Of a stretch of DNA of 64,000 nucleotides, positions 8,231 to 17,700 are shown piece by piece (position 1 is the first letter of the stretch; every line of letters begins with the position of its first letter). A program made the translations under genes and the position numbers. This DNA comes from Martinezella hainanensis (GTDB lineage: Bacteria > Pseudomonadota > Alphaproteobacteria > Rhizobiales > Rhizobiaceae): assembly GCF_900094555.1 (NCBI RefSeq), contig NZ_FMAC01000001.1:930001-994000 (forward strand). The letters run 5' to 3'. A model generated the notes under the pieces. That model was not told the DNA's origin, made no database searches, and saw only the letters and a program-made list of their open reading frames with translations.

Positions 8231-9415
8231 GTGGTATCAACGTCAAGCAGCCTCCCCGGCCCGACCCGCGATCATCTGGATTGGCCCTTCTTCGAAGAGC
8301 GTCATCATCACTACGCTGCCGAAGTCGATGCTTTCGCAAAGTCAGGCTTCATGGCTTCGATCGATCACGCCGATGTCGATGGCGCGTGCCGCAAGCTGGT
8401 CAAGGCGCTGGGCGAAGCCGGGCTTCTGACCGCCGCGACTGGCTCGTCGGACAGCGAACCGCTGATCGATTCCCGCATGGTCTGCCTCGCCCGCGAAACG
8501 CTCGCCTGGCATGATGGCCTTGCCGATTTCGCCTTTGCCATGCAAGGCCTCGGTACCGGCGCCATCGGCCTGTCCGGTTCGCCCGAGTTGCGCGCGGCCG
8601 TTCTGCCCAAGGTGCGCTCGGGCGATTGGCTTTCTGCTTTCGCGCTGTCGGAGAAGGATGCCGGCTCCGATGTGGCCGCGATGAGCTGCGCCGCCCGTCT
8701 TGACGGCGACCACTATGTCCTCGATGGCGAGAAGACCTGGATTTCCAATGGCGGCATTGCCGACGTCTACACCGTCTTCGCCCGCACCGGCGAAGCGCCT
8801 GGAACCCGCGGCATATCCGCATTCGTCGTCTTTGCCGACGATCCCGGCTTCTCGATTGCCGAACGCATCGAGGTGATCGCGCCGCATCCGCTGGCAACGA
8901 TCCGTTTTGAGAACTGCCGCATTCCCGCGTCGCGCCGTCTCGGCGCAGCTGGCGAAGGCTTCAAGATCGCCATGCGCACGCTCGATATCTTCCGCGCCTC
9001 GGTCGCCGCTGCAGGCCTCGGCTTTGCCCGCCGGGCATTGGATGAATCGCTGGCGCACGCACGCGCACGTCCGATGTTCGGCGCCGCCCTTGCCGACCTT
9101 CAGTTGACGCAGGCCGCCCTCGGCGATATGGCGACCGGCATCGACGCGGCGGCATTGCTCACCTATCGGGCAGCCTGGCGTCGAGACGTGCAGCGCTTGC
9201 CGACGACGCGCGAAGCAGCCATGGCCAAGATGACGGCGACGGAAACCGCGCAAAGCGTCATCGACCGCGCCGTCCAGCTCTTTGGCGGACGCGGCGTGAA
9301 ATCGGGCGAGATAACGGAAAAACTCTATCGGGAGATCCGCGCGCTTCGCATCTATGAAGGTGCGACTGAAGTTCAAAAACTCATCGTTGCGCGCGAACTT
9401 CTTAAAACAAATTGA
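8231..9415 (+). CDS. Acyl-CoA dehydrogenase
   Basis: FAD-dependent acyl-CoA dehydrogenase of 394 residues. The FAD/substrate region [16 protein letters not shown] followed by [14 protein letters not shown] is present, and the C-terminal [17 protein letters not shown] carries the probable catalytic glutamate. The start is GTG, one base after the previous stop, so translation is probably coupled. The two consecutive acyl-CoA dehydrogenases in this operon would catalyse separate alpha,beta-desaturation steps after ring reduction. The N-terminal 30 residues, rich in His and Glu, are variable in the family. Confidence 0.9.
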   Translation: MVSTSSSLPGPTRDHLDWPFFEERHHHYAAEVDAFAKSGFMASIDHADVDGACRKLVKALGEAGLLTAATGSSDSEPLIDSRMVCLARETLAWHDGLADFAFAMQGLGTGAIGLSGSPELRAAVLPKVRSGDWLSAFALSEKDAGSDVAAMSCAARLDGDHYVLDGEKTWISNGGIADVYTVFARTGEAPGTRGISAFVVFADDPGFSIAERIEVIAPHPLATIRFENCRIPASRRLGAAGEGFKIAMRTLDIFRASVAAAGLGFARRALDESLAHARARPMFGAALADLQLTQAALGDMATGIDAAALLTYRAAWRRDVQRLPTTREAAMAKMTATETAQSVIDRAVQLFGGRGVKSGEITEKLYREIRALRIYEGATEVQKLIVARELLKTN

Positions 9416-9429
9416 TGGGAGATATGCAC

Positions 9430-10611
9430 ATGAGCCGCGAGATTTTTGACTGGGCAGACCCGTTCCGGCTGACCGAGCAGCTGAGCGACGACGAACGCAT
9501 GGTGCTGGATACCGCGCATTCCTACGCACAGGAAAAGCTCGCGCCCCGCGTCCTTGATGCTTTCCGCCACGAAAAGACCGATCCGGCGATCTTCCGCGAA
9601 ATGGGTGAGCTCGGCTTGCTTGGTCCGACGATCTCCCCGGAATATGGCGGCGCCGGCCTCAGCTATGTCGCCTACGGCCTGATAGCCCGCGAAGTCGAAC
9701 GCGTCGACAGCGGCTACCGCTCGATGATGAGCGTTCAGTCGTCGCTCGTCATGGTGCCGATCGAAACCTTCGGCTCGGAAGCGCAAAAGCAGAAGTACCT
9801 GCCGAAACTCGCAACCGGCGAATGGATCGGCTGCTTCGGCCTCACTGAGCCGAACCACGGCTCCGATCCCGGCTCGATGGTCACGCGCGCAAAGAAGGTC
9901 GACGGCGGCTACAGCCTCACCGGCGCCAAGACCTGGATCTCGAACGCACCGATCGCCGATGTCTTCGTCGTCTGGGCCAAGACCGAGGATGGCCTCATCC
10001 GCGGCTTCATCCTCGAAAAGGGCTGGAAGGGCCTGTCCGCCCCCGCCATCCACGGCAAGGTGGGCCTGCGCGCATCTATCACCGGCGAAGTCGTGATGGA
10101 TAATGTCTTCGTGCCGGAAGAAAACCTGATGCCGAACGTATCCGGCCTCAAGGGTCCCTTCACCTGCCTCAACTCCGCACGTTTCGGCATTGCCTGGGGT
10201 GCGCTCGGCGCCGCCGAGGATTGCTACGCCAAGGCGCGCCAGTATGTGCTCGACCGCAAGCAGTTCGGCCGTCCCCTTGCCGCCAACCAGCTGATCCAGA
10301 AGAAGCTTGCCGACATGGTGACCGAGATCACGCTCGGCCTGCAGGGCTGCCTGCGTCTCGGCCGCATGAAGGAAGAAGGTCATCCGCCGGTGGAACTCAC
10401 CTCCATCCTCAAGCGTAACAGCTGCGGCAAGGCGCTGGATATCGCTCGCGCCGCCCGCGACATGCTGGGTGGTAACGGTATCTCGGATGAGTTCGGCATT
10501 GCGCGCCATCTCGTCAACCTCGAAGTGGTCAACACCTATGAGGGCACGCACGATATCCACGCCCTCATCCTCGGCCGCGCCATCACCGGCATTGCCGCTT
10601 TTTCGAACTGA
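9430..10611 (+). CDS. Acyl-CoA dehydrogenase, glutaryl-CoA dehydrogenase-like
   Basis: 393-residue acyl-CoA dehydrogenase closest to the glutaryl-CoA dehydrogenase branch. Diagnostic stretches are [33 protein letters not shown] and the C-terminal [20 protein letters not shown] with the catalytic glutamate. Glutaryl-CoA dehydrogenases desaturate and decarboxylate to crotonyl-CoA, a logical end of ring degradation. ATG is possible at 9415, 9424 or 9430. I took 9430 because GGGAGA sits seven bases before it. Earlier starts add only a few residues and overlap the preceding gene. Confidence 0.9.
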   Translation: MSREIFDWADPFRLTEQLSDDERMVLDTAHSYAQEKLAPRVLDAFRHEKTDPAIFREMGELGLLGPTISPEYGGAGLSYVAYGLIAREVERVDSGYRSMMSVQSSLVMVPIETFGSEAQKQKYLPKLATGEWIGCFGLTEPNHGSDPGSMVTRAKKVDGGYSLTGAKTWISNAPIADVFVVWAKTEDGLIRGFILEKGWKGLSAPAIHGKVGLRASITGEVVMDNVFVPEENLMPNVSGLKGPFTCLNSARFGIAWGALGAAEDCYAKARQYVLDRKQFGRPLAANQLIQKKLADMVTEITLGLQGCLRLGRMKEEGHPPVELTSILKRNSCGKALDIARAARDMLGGNGISDEFGIARHLVNLEVVNTYEGTHDIHALILGRAITGIAAFSN

Positions 10612-10619
10612 GGCCCGCC

Positions 10620-11051
10620 TTGGCGTTCAAGACCACCAGACCCCTGCGTTTTGGAGATTGCGATCCCTCCGGGATCGCCTATTTCCCCTCGTATCTGAAC
10701 ATCCTCGTCGGGGTGCTGGAAGACTATTTCGCCTCGATCGGCTTTCCCTGGCGAAAGCTGATCGACGACCGCCGCATCGGTGTCCCCACCGTGCGGCTCG
10801 ACCTGACCTTCGTGAAACCCGGCCTGCAGGGCGACGACCTCGAATTCGTGCTTTCAGTGCACGGCGTCGGCCGCTCCTCGCTCGATCTGGAACATCAGGT
10901 CTCGGCAAACGGCCATGTGCTGTGGACGGCCAGACACCGTGTCGTCGCCACCTCGCTCGATACGCATACATCAATGGAATGGCCGGATGACATCCGCGCT
11001 GCGCTGACCTCTCATCTGGAGACGACCGATGCACACCATCCTGCAACCTGA
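10620..11051 (+). CDS. Acyl-CoA thioesterase of the 4-hydroxybenzoyl-CoA thioesterase (hot-dog) family
   Basis: Hot-dog fold protein of 143 residues. The N-terminal RFGDCDPSGIAYFPSYL contains the aspartate that is catalytic in the 4HBT/YbgC group. It begins with TTG eight bases after the acyl-CoA dehydrogenase stop and overlaps the next gene by 23 bases. In this operon it may release CoA from a stalled aryl-CoA or dead-end intermediate, protecting the CoA pool. The substrate is unknown. Confidence 0.88.
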   Translation: MAFKTTRPLRFGDCDPSGIAYFPSYLNILVGVLEDYFASIGFPWRKLIDDRRIGVPTVRLDLTFVKPGLQGDDLEFVLSVHGVGRSSLDLEHQVSANGHVLWTARHRVVATSLDTHTSMEWPDDIRAALTSHLETTDAHHPAT

Positions 11052-11424
11052 AGGCTGGGCCAAGCCGATCGGCTATGCCAATGGCGTAGCGGCGACGGGC
11101 CGCACGGTGTTCGTCGGCGGTCAGATCGGCTGGAATGCCGCCTGCGAATTCGAAAGCGACGATTTCGTCGAACAGGTGCGCCAGACATTGAAGAATGTCG
11201 TCGCCATCCTCGCCGAAGGGGGCGCCGAGCCGAAGCACATCACATCGATGACCTGGTACTTCACCGACAAGCAGGAATATCTCGGCAACCTGAAGGGGCT
11301 CGGCCAGGCCTATCGCGAGATCATCGGCCGGCACTTCCCGGCCATGGCTGCGGTGCAGGTGGTCGCTCTCGTCGAGGATCGCGCCAAGATCGAGATCCAG
11401 GCGACCGCGGTCATCCCGGAGTAA
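11029..11424 (+). CDS. Rid-family (YjgF/YER057c/UK114) protein lacking the RidA arginine
   Basis: 131-residue Rid-fold protein with FVGGQIGWN near the N-terminus and KIEIQATAVIPE at the end. RidA enzymes hydrolyse reactive enamines/imines using an arginine (Arg105 in E. coli, in FPARSCVEV). The matching stretch here is FPAMAAVQV, so that arginine is methionine. The glutamate of KIEI is kept. The gene overlaps the thioesterase gene. An enamine intermediate is expected in 2-aminobenzoyl-CoA breakdown, so a role in ammonia release is tempting, but the missing arginine argues against canonical chemistry. Confidence 0.9.
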   Translation: MHTILQPEGWAKPIGYANGVAATGRTVFVGGQIGWNAACEFESDDFVEQVRQTLKNVVAILAEGGAEPKHITSMTWYFTDKQEYLGNLKGLGQAYREIIGRHFPAMAAVQVVALVEDRAKIEIQATAVIPE

Positions 11425-11446
11425 CATCGGACAGGCGGGGAACATT

Positions 11447-13414
11447 ATGTCGGCATTGCGCTTTTCGGACACCATCTCGGCGGCGCTGGCCGACGGGATC
11501 CTTGTCGTCACCATCGACAACGCGCCCGTCAACGCGCTCTCGGCGGATGTCCGGGCCGGCCTGATGGCCGCGTTCGATCATGCCGAACAGAGTGCGGATG
11601 TCGCCGGCGTCGTACTGACCGGAGCGGGCAGCAGCTTCATCGGCGGCGCCGACATCAAGGAATTCGGCAAGCCGCCGATCGAGCCGCATCTTCCTGATGT
11701 CATCTCCCGCATCGAAGCCCTTGGGAAGCCGGTTGTCGCCGCGATCAATGGGGTGGCGCTCGGTGGTGGCCTGGAAGTGGCGCTTGCCTGCCACCGCCGC
11801 CTCGCCGCGCTGACTGCGAAGCTCGGCCTTCCCGAAGTCAAGCTCGGCATCGTGCCGGGTGCCGGCGGCACGCAGCGCCTGCCCCGGCTCACCGGCATCG
11901 CCGCCGCCATCGATATGATCGCCAATGGCCGCATCATATCCGCCGCCGAGGCGCTGAAACTCGGCATCATCGATGGCGTATCAGGCGGTGCGCTGCTCAT
12001 CGACACCATCGCGGACATCAAGGCAATAGACGCCTCCAGCTTGCGCCGTACCGGCCCTTTGTCCGTCCCTTCGGAAACGCTCGAAGCCGTCGACAAGGCC
12101 GCAGCGGACGCATTGCGCAAGGCGCGCGGCCAGCGCGCACCCGCCGAGGCCGTCCGTCTCGTCCGTTTCGCCGCAACCGCTCCATTCTCGGAGGGGCTGG
12201 CGGAGGAACGCCGTACCTTCATCGCGCTTCGCGACAGCGAAGAGGCCGCAGCATTGCGCCATGTCTTTTTCGCGGAGCGCGCCGCCGGCAAGGTTGAGGG
12301 ACTGGAGGCCGTTGCCCCGCGCAAGATCGAAACCGTCGGCATCGTCGGCACGGGCCTGATGGGCTCGGGCATCGCCGTCTCAGCACTCAACGGCGGCTAC
12401 CGCGTCATCGGCGTCGAGCAGAATGCCGAAGCGGCAGCAAAGGGCCGCGACCGGATCGCAGGTCTGCTCGACAAGGCCGTGCAATCCGGCCGTCTCGACG
12501 CTGCCGGTCGTGAGGACCGCGTGAGCCGGTTGACCGTCACGGCAGACATGCAGCAACTGGCGCAGGCCGACATAATTATCGAAGCTGTCTTCGACGATCT
12601 CGCCGTCAAGACCGAACTCTTCCAGCGCCTCGATACGATCGTTCGCGCCGATGCGATCCTTGCGACCAATACCAGCTATCTCGACCCAGATGTTATCGCC
12701 GCCGCAACACAGCGGCCCGAACGGATTGTCGGCCTGCATTTCTTCTCGCCGGCTCACATCATGCGGCTGCTGGAAGTGGTGAACTGCAAGAAGACGGCGC
12801 CGGACGTGCTGGTAACAGCTCTTGGCCTCGCAAAACGGCTCGGCAAGCTGCCGATCGTCTCCGGCGTCACGGAAGGCTTCATCGGCAACAGCATCTTCTC
12901 CGCCTATCGCCGCGAGGCGGAATACATGGTCGAGGATGGCGCCTCCCCACAGGAAATCGATGCAGCTCTGGAAGCCTACGGTTTCCCGATGGGGCCGTTC
13001 GCCGTCTTCGACATGGCCGGTCTGGAGATCGCCTGGGCGCGCCGCAAGCGGCAGGCCGTAACCCGCGATCCGGCCGAGCGCTATGTCGTCATCGCCGACC
13101 GGCTCTGCGAAGCCGGCCGCTTCGGCCAGAAGACCGGCCTTGGCTGGTACGCCTATCCCGACGGCAAGCGTACCGTCGATCCAACGGTGACCGAGATGAT
13201 CGACGCCGCCCGCGCCGAGAAGGACATCGTGCCGAAGCGCTTCACCGCAGACGAAATCGTCAGCCGCCTGTTGAAGGCCATGGTCGATGAAGGCAACGCC
13301 CTGCTTTCGCGAGGCATCGCCGCACGCGCGAGCGATATCGACCTCGTCATGATCAACGGTTATGGCTTCCCTTCAAGCAAGGGCGGACCGATGTTTGCAG
13401 CAGGACGTCGCTGA
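11447..13414 (+). CDS. Bifunctional enoyl-CoA hydratase / 3-hydroxyacyl-CoA dehydrogenase (FadB/FadJ-like)
   Basis: 655-residue multifunctional beta-oxidation enzyme. Residues 1 to about 190 form a crotonase domain with both catalytic glutamates (GGGLEVALAC and LPEVKLGIVPGAGGTQR). From about 290 comes a 3-hydroxyacyl-CoA dehydrogenase with the NAD loop VGIVGTGLMGSGIA and the catalytic histidine region HFFSPAHIMRLLEVV. The C-terminal domain ends at GGPMFAAGRR, about 35-45 residues shorter than usual for FadB/FadJ. It closes the degradation operon, converting enoyl-CoA to 3-ketoacyl-CoA. A thiolase is not found in the window. Confidence 0.9.
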   Translation: MSALRFSDTISAALADGILVVTIDNAPVNALSADVRAGLMAAFDHAEQSADVAGVVLTGAGSSFIGGADIKEFGKPPIEPHLPDVISRIEALGKPVVAAINGVALGGGLEVALACHRRLAALTAKLGLPEVKLGIVPGAGGTQRLPRLTGIAAAIDMIANGRIISAAEALKLGIIDGVSGGALLIDTIADIKAIDASSLRRTGPLSVPSETLEAVDKAAADALRKARGQRAPAEAVRLVRFAATAPFSEGLAEERRTFIALRDSEEAAALRHVFFAERAAGKVEGLEAVAPRKIETVGIVGTGLMGSGIAVSALNGGYRVIGVEQNAEAAAKGRDRIAGLLDKAVQSGRLDAAGREDRVSRLTVTADMQQLAQADIIIEAVFDDLAVKTELFQRLDTIVRADAILATNTSYLDPDVIAAATQRPERIVGLHFFSPAHIMRLLEVVNCKKTAPDVLVTALGLAKRLGKLPIVSGVTEGFIGNSIFSAYRREAEYMVEDGASPQEIDAALEAYGFPMGPFAVFDMAGLEIAWARRKRQAVTRDPAERYVVIADRLCEAGRFGQKTGLGWYAYPDGKRTVDPTVTEMIDAARAEKDIVPKRFTADEIVSRLLKAMVDEGNALLSRGIAARASDIDLVMINGYGFPSSKGGPMFAAGRR

Positions 13415-13432
13415 AAACGGCTGCTCAGACTA

Positions 13433-14644
13433 TCAGGCGGCCGAAGAGAGCAGTGTAAACAGTTCCTGCGGCCGCTTGACGCCGCGCAGCGCGTAACGGC
13501 CGACGGAGACAAGATCATTGCTCTGCTGACCTGACAATGCCTCGACGAAATTCGCCGACATCAGAATGTTGCGGTCGGCCGACCGGCACATCGAGGCGAT
13601 GCGGCTGACCTCGTTGACTGCAGGACCGATGACGGTGAAATCCAGCCGGTCCATACTGCCGATATTGCCATAGAAGACATCGCCGATGTGCAGGCCGAGA
13701 TAGACCTCGGTCACGGGCCTGCCTTCGATCTGACGCTGCGAATTGAGATCGCGCAGCCGCTGACGCAACAGCGATTCCGCCATCAGCGCAGCAGCACAGG
13801 CATCGGCGGAATTCCGGGCCTTGAAGATCGCCAGCGTACCGTCGCCGATCAGCTTCAGCACATTGCCGCCCGCCTCGTGGATCGAGGAGATGACTGCATC
13901 CGCATAAGCATTCAACATCGGGATGATTTCGTCCGGCTCCGCCGTATCCGAGATGCGCGTGTAGTTGGCGAGATCGGAAAACCAGAGGGCCGCCGAGATG
14001 CGCTCCGTCTTACCTCGGGTTATCTTGCCTTCAAGCACATGTCGAGCCGCATCCTCGCCGAGATAGACTTCGGCAATGGTACGGGCGATGCGGCTCATGC
14101 CGGTGCATTTAATTGCCAACGCCAGCGCCGGCGTCAGCTTACGCAGCACGCGTAAATCCTCCTCCGGGAAACCCACTTCGGCTGCCGTGGCAAAGTTGGA
14201 ATAGAAGCAATCCATCTCACCGATCGTACCACCCTCTTCGAAGCGGTGGATCATGGCGATGTAGTCGGTGTGGCCGTCAGCCAGCAGCGTGTCGAGCCCG
14301 TAGAAATCCGTCGGTTCTCCGAAGCCGATCCGCCGACGCACCTCGTCGTCACCGGTCGTCAGCATGTGATAGAAGGCGGAACGCTGCCAGTTTTCGGAGG
14401 CGATCCCCTGATGAGACGGGCCATATTCGAACTCGCGTTCGATCACCTGATTGCCGTCCCAGCGGAAGGCGCGGCCCTCATAGACCGGGTGCAGCGTATC
14501 CATCAGCGCCATGGCCCGATCAAGCTTGAGGCCATGCAGACAGCACTGCTCGCAGAAACCCGAGAGGATATCGACTTCCGTCATACCCTTGAGGCCGGCC
14601 TGCATGAGCCAGCTGGCAATTTCGCCAATGTCCTTCGCGTCCAT
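13433..14644 (-). CDS. Class III adenylate/guanylate cyclase domain protein
   Basis: 403-residue protein with an uncharacterised N-terminal region (1 to about 225) and a class III cyclase catalytic domain. Metal-binding aspartates are visible in FSDLANYTRISD and LIGDGTLAIFKA. The second substrate-specifying position, usually Asp or Thr in GDAVN, is proline here (TVIGPAVNEVSRI), seen in other rhizobial cyclases. The start is the ATG at 14644, preceded by GGGAGATATCC. A longer frame upstream has no ribosome site. It converges on the aromatic operon. No membrane segment is obvious, so it is probably cytosolic. Confidence 0.88.
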   Translation of the reverse strand: MDAKDIGEIASWLMQAGLKGMTEVDILSGFCEQCCLHGLKLDRAMALMDTLHPVYEGRAFRWDGNQVIEREFEYGPSHQGIASENWQRSAFYHMLTTGDDEVRRRIGFGEPTDFYGLDTLLADGHTDYIAMIHRFEEGGTIGEMDCFYSNFATAAEVGFPEEDLRVLRKLTPALALAIKCTGMSRIARTIAEVYLGEDAARHVLEGKITRGKTERISAALWFSDLANYTRISDTAEPDEIIPMLNAYADAVISSIHEAGGNVLKLIGDGTLAIFKARNSADACAAALMAESLLRQRLRDLNSQRQIEGRPVTEVYLGLHIGDVFYGNIGSMDRLDFTVIGPAVNEVSRIASMCRSADRNILMSANFVEALSGQQSNDLVSVGRYALRGVKRPQELFTLLSSAA

Positions 14645-14739
14645 GGATATCTCCCGACCCTCTGAAGGAATCGCTTTAGTACGAAAATCTAAGGCTTGGA
14701 ATGCTGTACAACGCAAAATAGCCCTGATGCACGCAAGAG

Positions 14740-14770
14740 ATCGCCGCTTCTGTGGCACAGAAGCGGCGAT
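14740..14770 (-). terminator. Near-perfect palindrome, probable terminator of the SDR gene
   Basis: Bases 14740-14754 and 14756-14770 are perfectly complementary 15-base arms around one base, giving a strong hairpin in the gap after the SDR stop. The minus-strand transcript continues with a modest T-rich TCTCTT. Confidence 0.6.
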
Positions 14771-14799
14771 TTGACACGTTCGAGGGATGAGCGCGAGCC

Positions 14800-15702
14800 T
14801 CAGGCCTTTGCGTGTGGCTTCAAGAGATCCTCCAGACCGATGCGCCGGAAGAGCTCTGCGCGAACCCGGTCGGCAACACCGTTGACGATCTCTGCGCCAT
14901 CCTCTGAAGGATCTATATGGGTACGCAACGGCCGAGTGCCAAACGGCATATCGATGACATCGACGATTGCGGCGGCAACCGAGGCTGCATCGGCATCGGC
15001 CGGTTCCAGCGAGGCCAGCCCCTTCAACGCCAGGTCGGGAACGCCGGCATAGGGACCGTTGTCATATTCGGCGGCGCGCACCTTGTCGGCCGGTGAGCCG
15101 GAATGGGCAAAGTGGTTTGTCCCCTTCGTGAAGGCGCCGGGAACGATGATGGCGGTCTCGATGCCCCAGCGTGTCAGCTCGGAAGCGTAGGATACGGCAA
15201 GCGAATCCATGGCGGCCTTGGCTGCGAAGTAAGGCGAGAGGTAGGGCGGCGTGCCGCCGCGCGTGCTGGACGAGGAGACCCACACGACCAGCCCCTTCCC
15301 TTGCCTGCGCATGTGGGGCAGCACGGCGCGATTGACGCGCTGGGTGCTGAGCACGTTGATGTCGTAGAGTTCGGCGAACTGCTCCGGCGTGAAGGCCTCG
15401 GCCGGGCCGAAGGACATATGGCCGGCATTGTGGATGATGGTGTCGATGCGGCCCTGCCCGGCGATGACGGCGGCAATGCCGGCTTCCACCGACGCGTCCG
15501 ATGCGACATCGAGCTCGACGGTTCTAAGATCGACGCCGCTCTCCTTTGCAAATGCCGCTGCCGCCTCGACCTGCGCCGCATTGCGCCCTTGGGTTTCGCG
15601 GATGCCCGCATAGACCGTATGCCCTGCCTTGGCGAGAGCGCGTGCCGTCAGAGCGCCGAAGCCGCTCGACGCGCCAGTGATTACGATGACTTGCTTGCTC
15701 AT
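14800..15702 (-). CDS. SDR family oxidoreductase
   Basis: 300-residue short-chain dehydrogenase. It shows the cofactor motif TGASSGFGALTARAL, HNAGHM in place of NNAG, and the catalytic WVSSSSTRGG with YFAAKAAMD. The C-terminal extension (DVIDMPFGTRPLRTHIDP) resembles SDRs acting on carbonyls of unknown identity. It follows another SDR gene on the same strand, 86 bases downstream of it, and both are divergent from a LysR regulator. Co-regulation by that LysR protein is likely. Confidence 0.9.
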   Translation of the reverse strand: MSKQVIVITGASSGFGALTARALAKAGHTVYAGIRETQGRNAAQVEAAAAFAKESGVDLRTVELDVASDASVEAGIAAVIAGQGRIDTIIHNAGHMSFGPAEAFTPEQFAELYDINVLSTQRVNRAVLPHMRRQGKGLVVWVSSSSTRGGTPPYLSPYFAAKAAMDSLAVSYASELTRWGIETAIIVPGAFTKGTNHFAHSGSPADKVRAAEYDNGPYAGVPDLALKGLASLEPADADAASVAAAIVDVIDMPFGTRPLRTHIDPSEDGAEIVNGVADRVRAELFRRIGLEDLLKPHAKA

Positions 15703-15788
15703 GGTCGTGTTCCTTTACTGGATTGGCCATTGTTGACGATTGATGCGATGGGAGGTCGGCGGCAGGCACTACCTGCCGCCTCGTTGGC

Positions 15789-16529
15789 TCAGATCATGCC
15801 GCCATTGGCGCGCAGCGTCTGACCGTTGATCCAGCCGCCGTCCGGGCCGACGAGGAAGGAAACGGTGGCGGCGATGTCCTGGGGCGTGCCAAGGCGCTCC
15901 AGCGGGTTCATCTTGGCCATACGGTCGATGAGTTCATCGCTCTTGCCGTTCAGGAACAGATCGGTGGCTGTCGGGCCGGGAGCAACCGCATTGACCGTGA
16001 TCGAGCGGCCGCGCATCTCCTTCGCCATGATGCCGGTCATGAGCTCGACCGCTGCCTTCGTCGCGGCATAGACGCCATAGGTTTCGAGCTTGAGGCCGAC
16101 GATGCTCGTCGAGAAGTTGACGATACGGCCGCCGTCGCGCAGGCGCTTGCCGGCTTCGCGCAGGGTGTTGAACGTACCCTTGAGGTTGATCGCGATGTGA
16201 CGGTCGAAATGTGCGTCGTCGGCATCGGCGATCTTGGCAAGCTGCATGATGCCGGCATTGTTGACGAGGACGTCGACGCCGCCGAAGGCTGCTTCGGCCG
16301 CATCGAACATGCGACGCACGGCCTCGACATCGGAAACATCGGCTTTCGCGGTCAGCGCCTTGCCGCCCTTTTCCTCGATCTTGCGGGCGAGCTCCTCGGC
16401 GGCGGCCTCGCTGCCGGAATAGTTGATGACAACGGTGAAGCCGTCCTCGGCCAGGCGCTCGGCGATCGCTGCGCCAATGCCGCGGGATGCGCCGGTTACG
16501 ATCGCTACCTTTTTGGAATTGCTGCTCAT
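15789..16529 (-). CDS. SDR family oxidoreductase, FabG-like
   Basis: 246-residue short-chain dehydrogenase with VAIVTGASRGIGAAIAERL, VLVNNAGIMQ, the catalytic serine in FSTSIVG and YAATKAAVE, and the C-terminal GGWINGQTLRANGGMI. The start is the ATG at 16529 with GAGGA just upstream. A longer frame to 16613 lacks a ribosome site and would reach into the LysR promoter. Divergent transcription from a LysR gene 122 bp away suggests it is that regulator's target. Confidence 0.9.
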   Translation of the reverse strand: MSSNSKKVAIVTGASRGIGAAIAERLAEDGFTVVINYSGSEAAAEELARKIEEKGGKALTAKADVSDVEAVRRMFDAAEAAFGGVDVLVNNAGIMQLAKIADADDAHFDRHIAINLKGTFNTLREAGKRLRDGGRIVNFSTSIVGLKLETYGVYAATKAAVELMTGIMAKEMRGRSITVNAVAPGPTATDLFLNGKSDELIDRMAKMNPLERLGTPQDIAATVSFLVGPDGGWINGQTLRANGGMI

Positions 16530-16651
16530 TTTCCTCATCCTTCGTTGGATTGCGCCGCAGCGCGTTTCGATGAGGAGAAGATGCCCCTTTTCCCAAGGCG
16601 GATAATCGGCCATAAATCGGCATCACTATCCGAAATTAGCGAACAAATAAT

Positions 16652-17563
16652 ATGGACCGATTCGATGCCATGCGCGTGTTCTGCCGGGTCGTGGAGCGGC
16701 GCAGTTTCACGCTGGCGGCCGAAGACACCGGCCTACCCCGCTCGACGGTGACGGATGCCATCAAGCAGCTCGAGTCTCGGCTCGGCATACGCCTGCTGCA
16801 GCGAACGACGCGGCATGTCAGCCCGACGCTCGATGGCGAAGCCTATTACCAGCGCTGCCTGCGTATCCTTTCGGATATCGAGGACGCCGAAGGCGCCTTT
16901 GCCGGCGCAAAGCCGAAGGGGGTGCTGCGCGTCGACGTCCATGGAACGCTCGCCCGGCACTTCGTCCTGCCGAACCTACCGTCCTTCCTCGAAACCTACC
17001 CCGATATCGAATTGCAGATCACGGAGGGCGACCGGTTCGTCGATCTCATCCGCGAGGGGATCGACTGCGTGTTGCGCGTCGGCACGCTGCAGGATAGCGA
17101 CATGATCGGCCGCCGCGTTGCCATGCTGGAGGAAGTGACGCTGGCGGCACCTACCTATATCGAACGTTTCGGCATACCAGCCCATCCCGACACACTCGAC
17201 GGCCATCGCATGGTCGGGTTCCGTTCGTCCGCAACGGGCGGGCTGCTGCCGCTGGAATTCCAGATCGACGGCGCCGTGCGCGAAATCACCCTGCCGGCGA
17301 CCATTTCCGTCAACGCGGCCGAGAGCTATTTCGCCGCCGCCAAGCTCGGCCTCGGCCTGATCCAGGTCCCGCGCTACCACGCCGAGGAAGCATTGCGATC
17401 ACGTGAGCTGCTGCATGTTCTTCAGGACTATCCGCCGACGCAAACGCCTGTCTCGATGCTCTATCCGCGCAGCCGCCAGCTTTCGCCACGGGTTCGGGTG
17501 TTCATAGATTGGCTCACCAAGGTTTTCGCCAGGCAGAACAGCCCGGAAATGCTAGCCGGATGA
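16652..17563 (+). CDS. LysR family transcriptional regulator
   Basis: 303-residue LysR regulator. The N-terminal winged helix-turn-helix (about residues 1-60) contains FTLAAEDTGLPRSTVTDAIK and ends in the linker helix entry RLLQRTTRHVSPT. The rest is a periplasmic-binding-protein-like effector domain. It belongs to the AaeR/DmlR-like group whose members often sit divergent to SDR genes, as here. LysR proteins usually autoregulate and control the divergent genes, so the 16530-16651 gap should hold its operator. Confidence 0.92.
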   Translation: MDRFDAMRVFCRVVERRSFTLAAEDTGLPRSTVTDAIKQLESRLGIRLLQRTTRHVSPTLDGEAYYQRCLRILSDIEDAEGAFAGAKPKGVLRVDVHGTLARHFVLPNLPSFLETYPDIELQITEGDRFVDLIREGIDCVLRVGTLQDSDMIGRRVAMLEEVTLAAPTYIERFGIPAHPDTLDGHRMVGFRSSATGGLLPLEFQIDGAVREITLPATISVNAAESYFAAAKLGLGLIQVPRYHAEEALRSRELLHVLQDYPPTQTPVSMLYPRSRQLSPRVRVFIDWLTKVFARQNSPEMLAG

Positions 17564-17700
17564 ATATTCTGCGAAAGCGATCAAATAAACGAAATCGGCT
17601 CTTTGAATGTGCGGCCGGCACGCCTACGTCGTAATGCATCATTGCGCTGGCGATGCCGTTTGGACGTCGTGACAGCCTGACGATTTTCGAGAGAGAGCCG

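Noticed and set aside
11447..13414. Frameshift as cause of the short C-terminus of the FadB/FadJ-like protein
   Set aside because: Neither alternative frame after GGPMF reads into a family-like tail.
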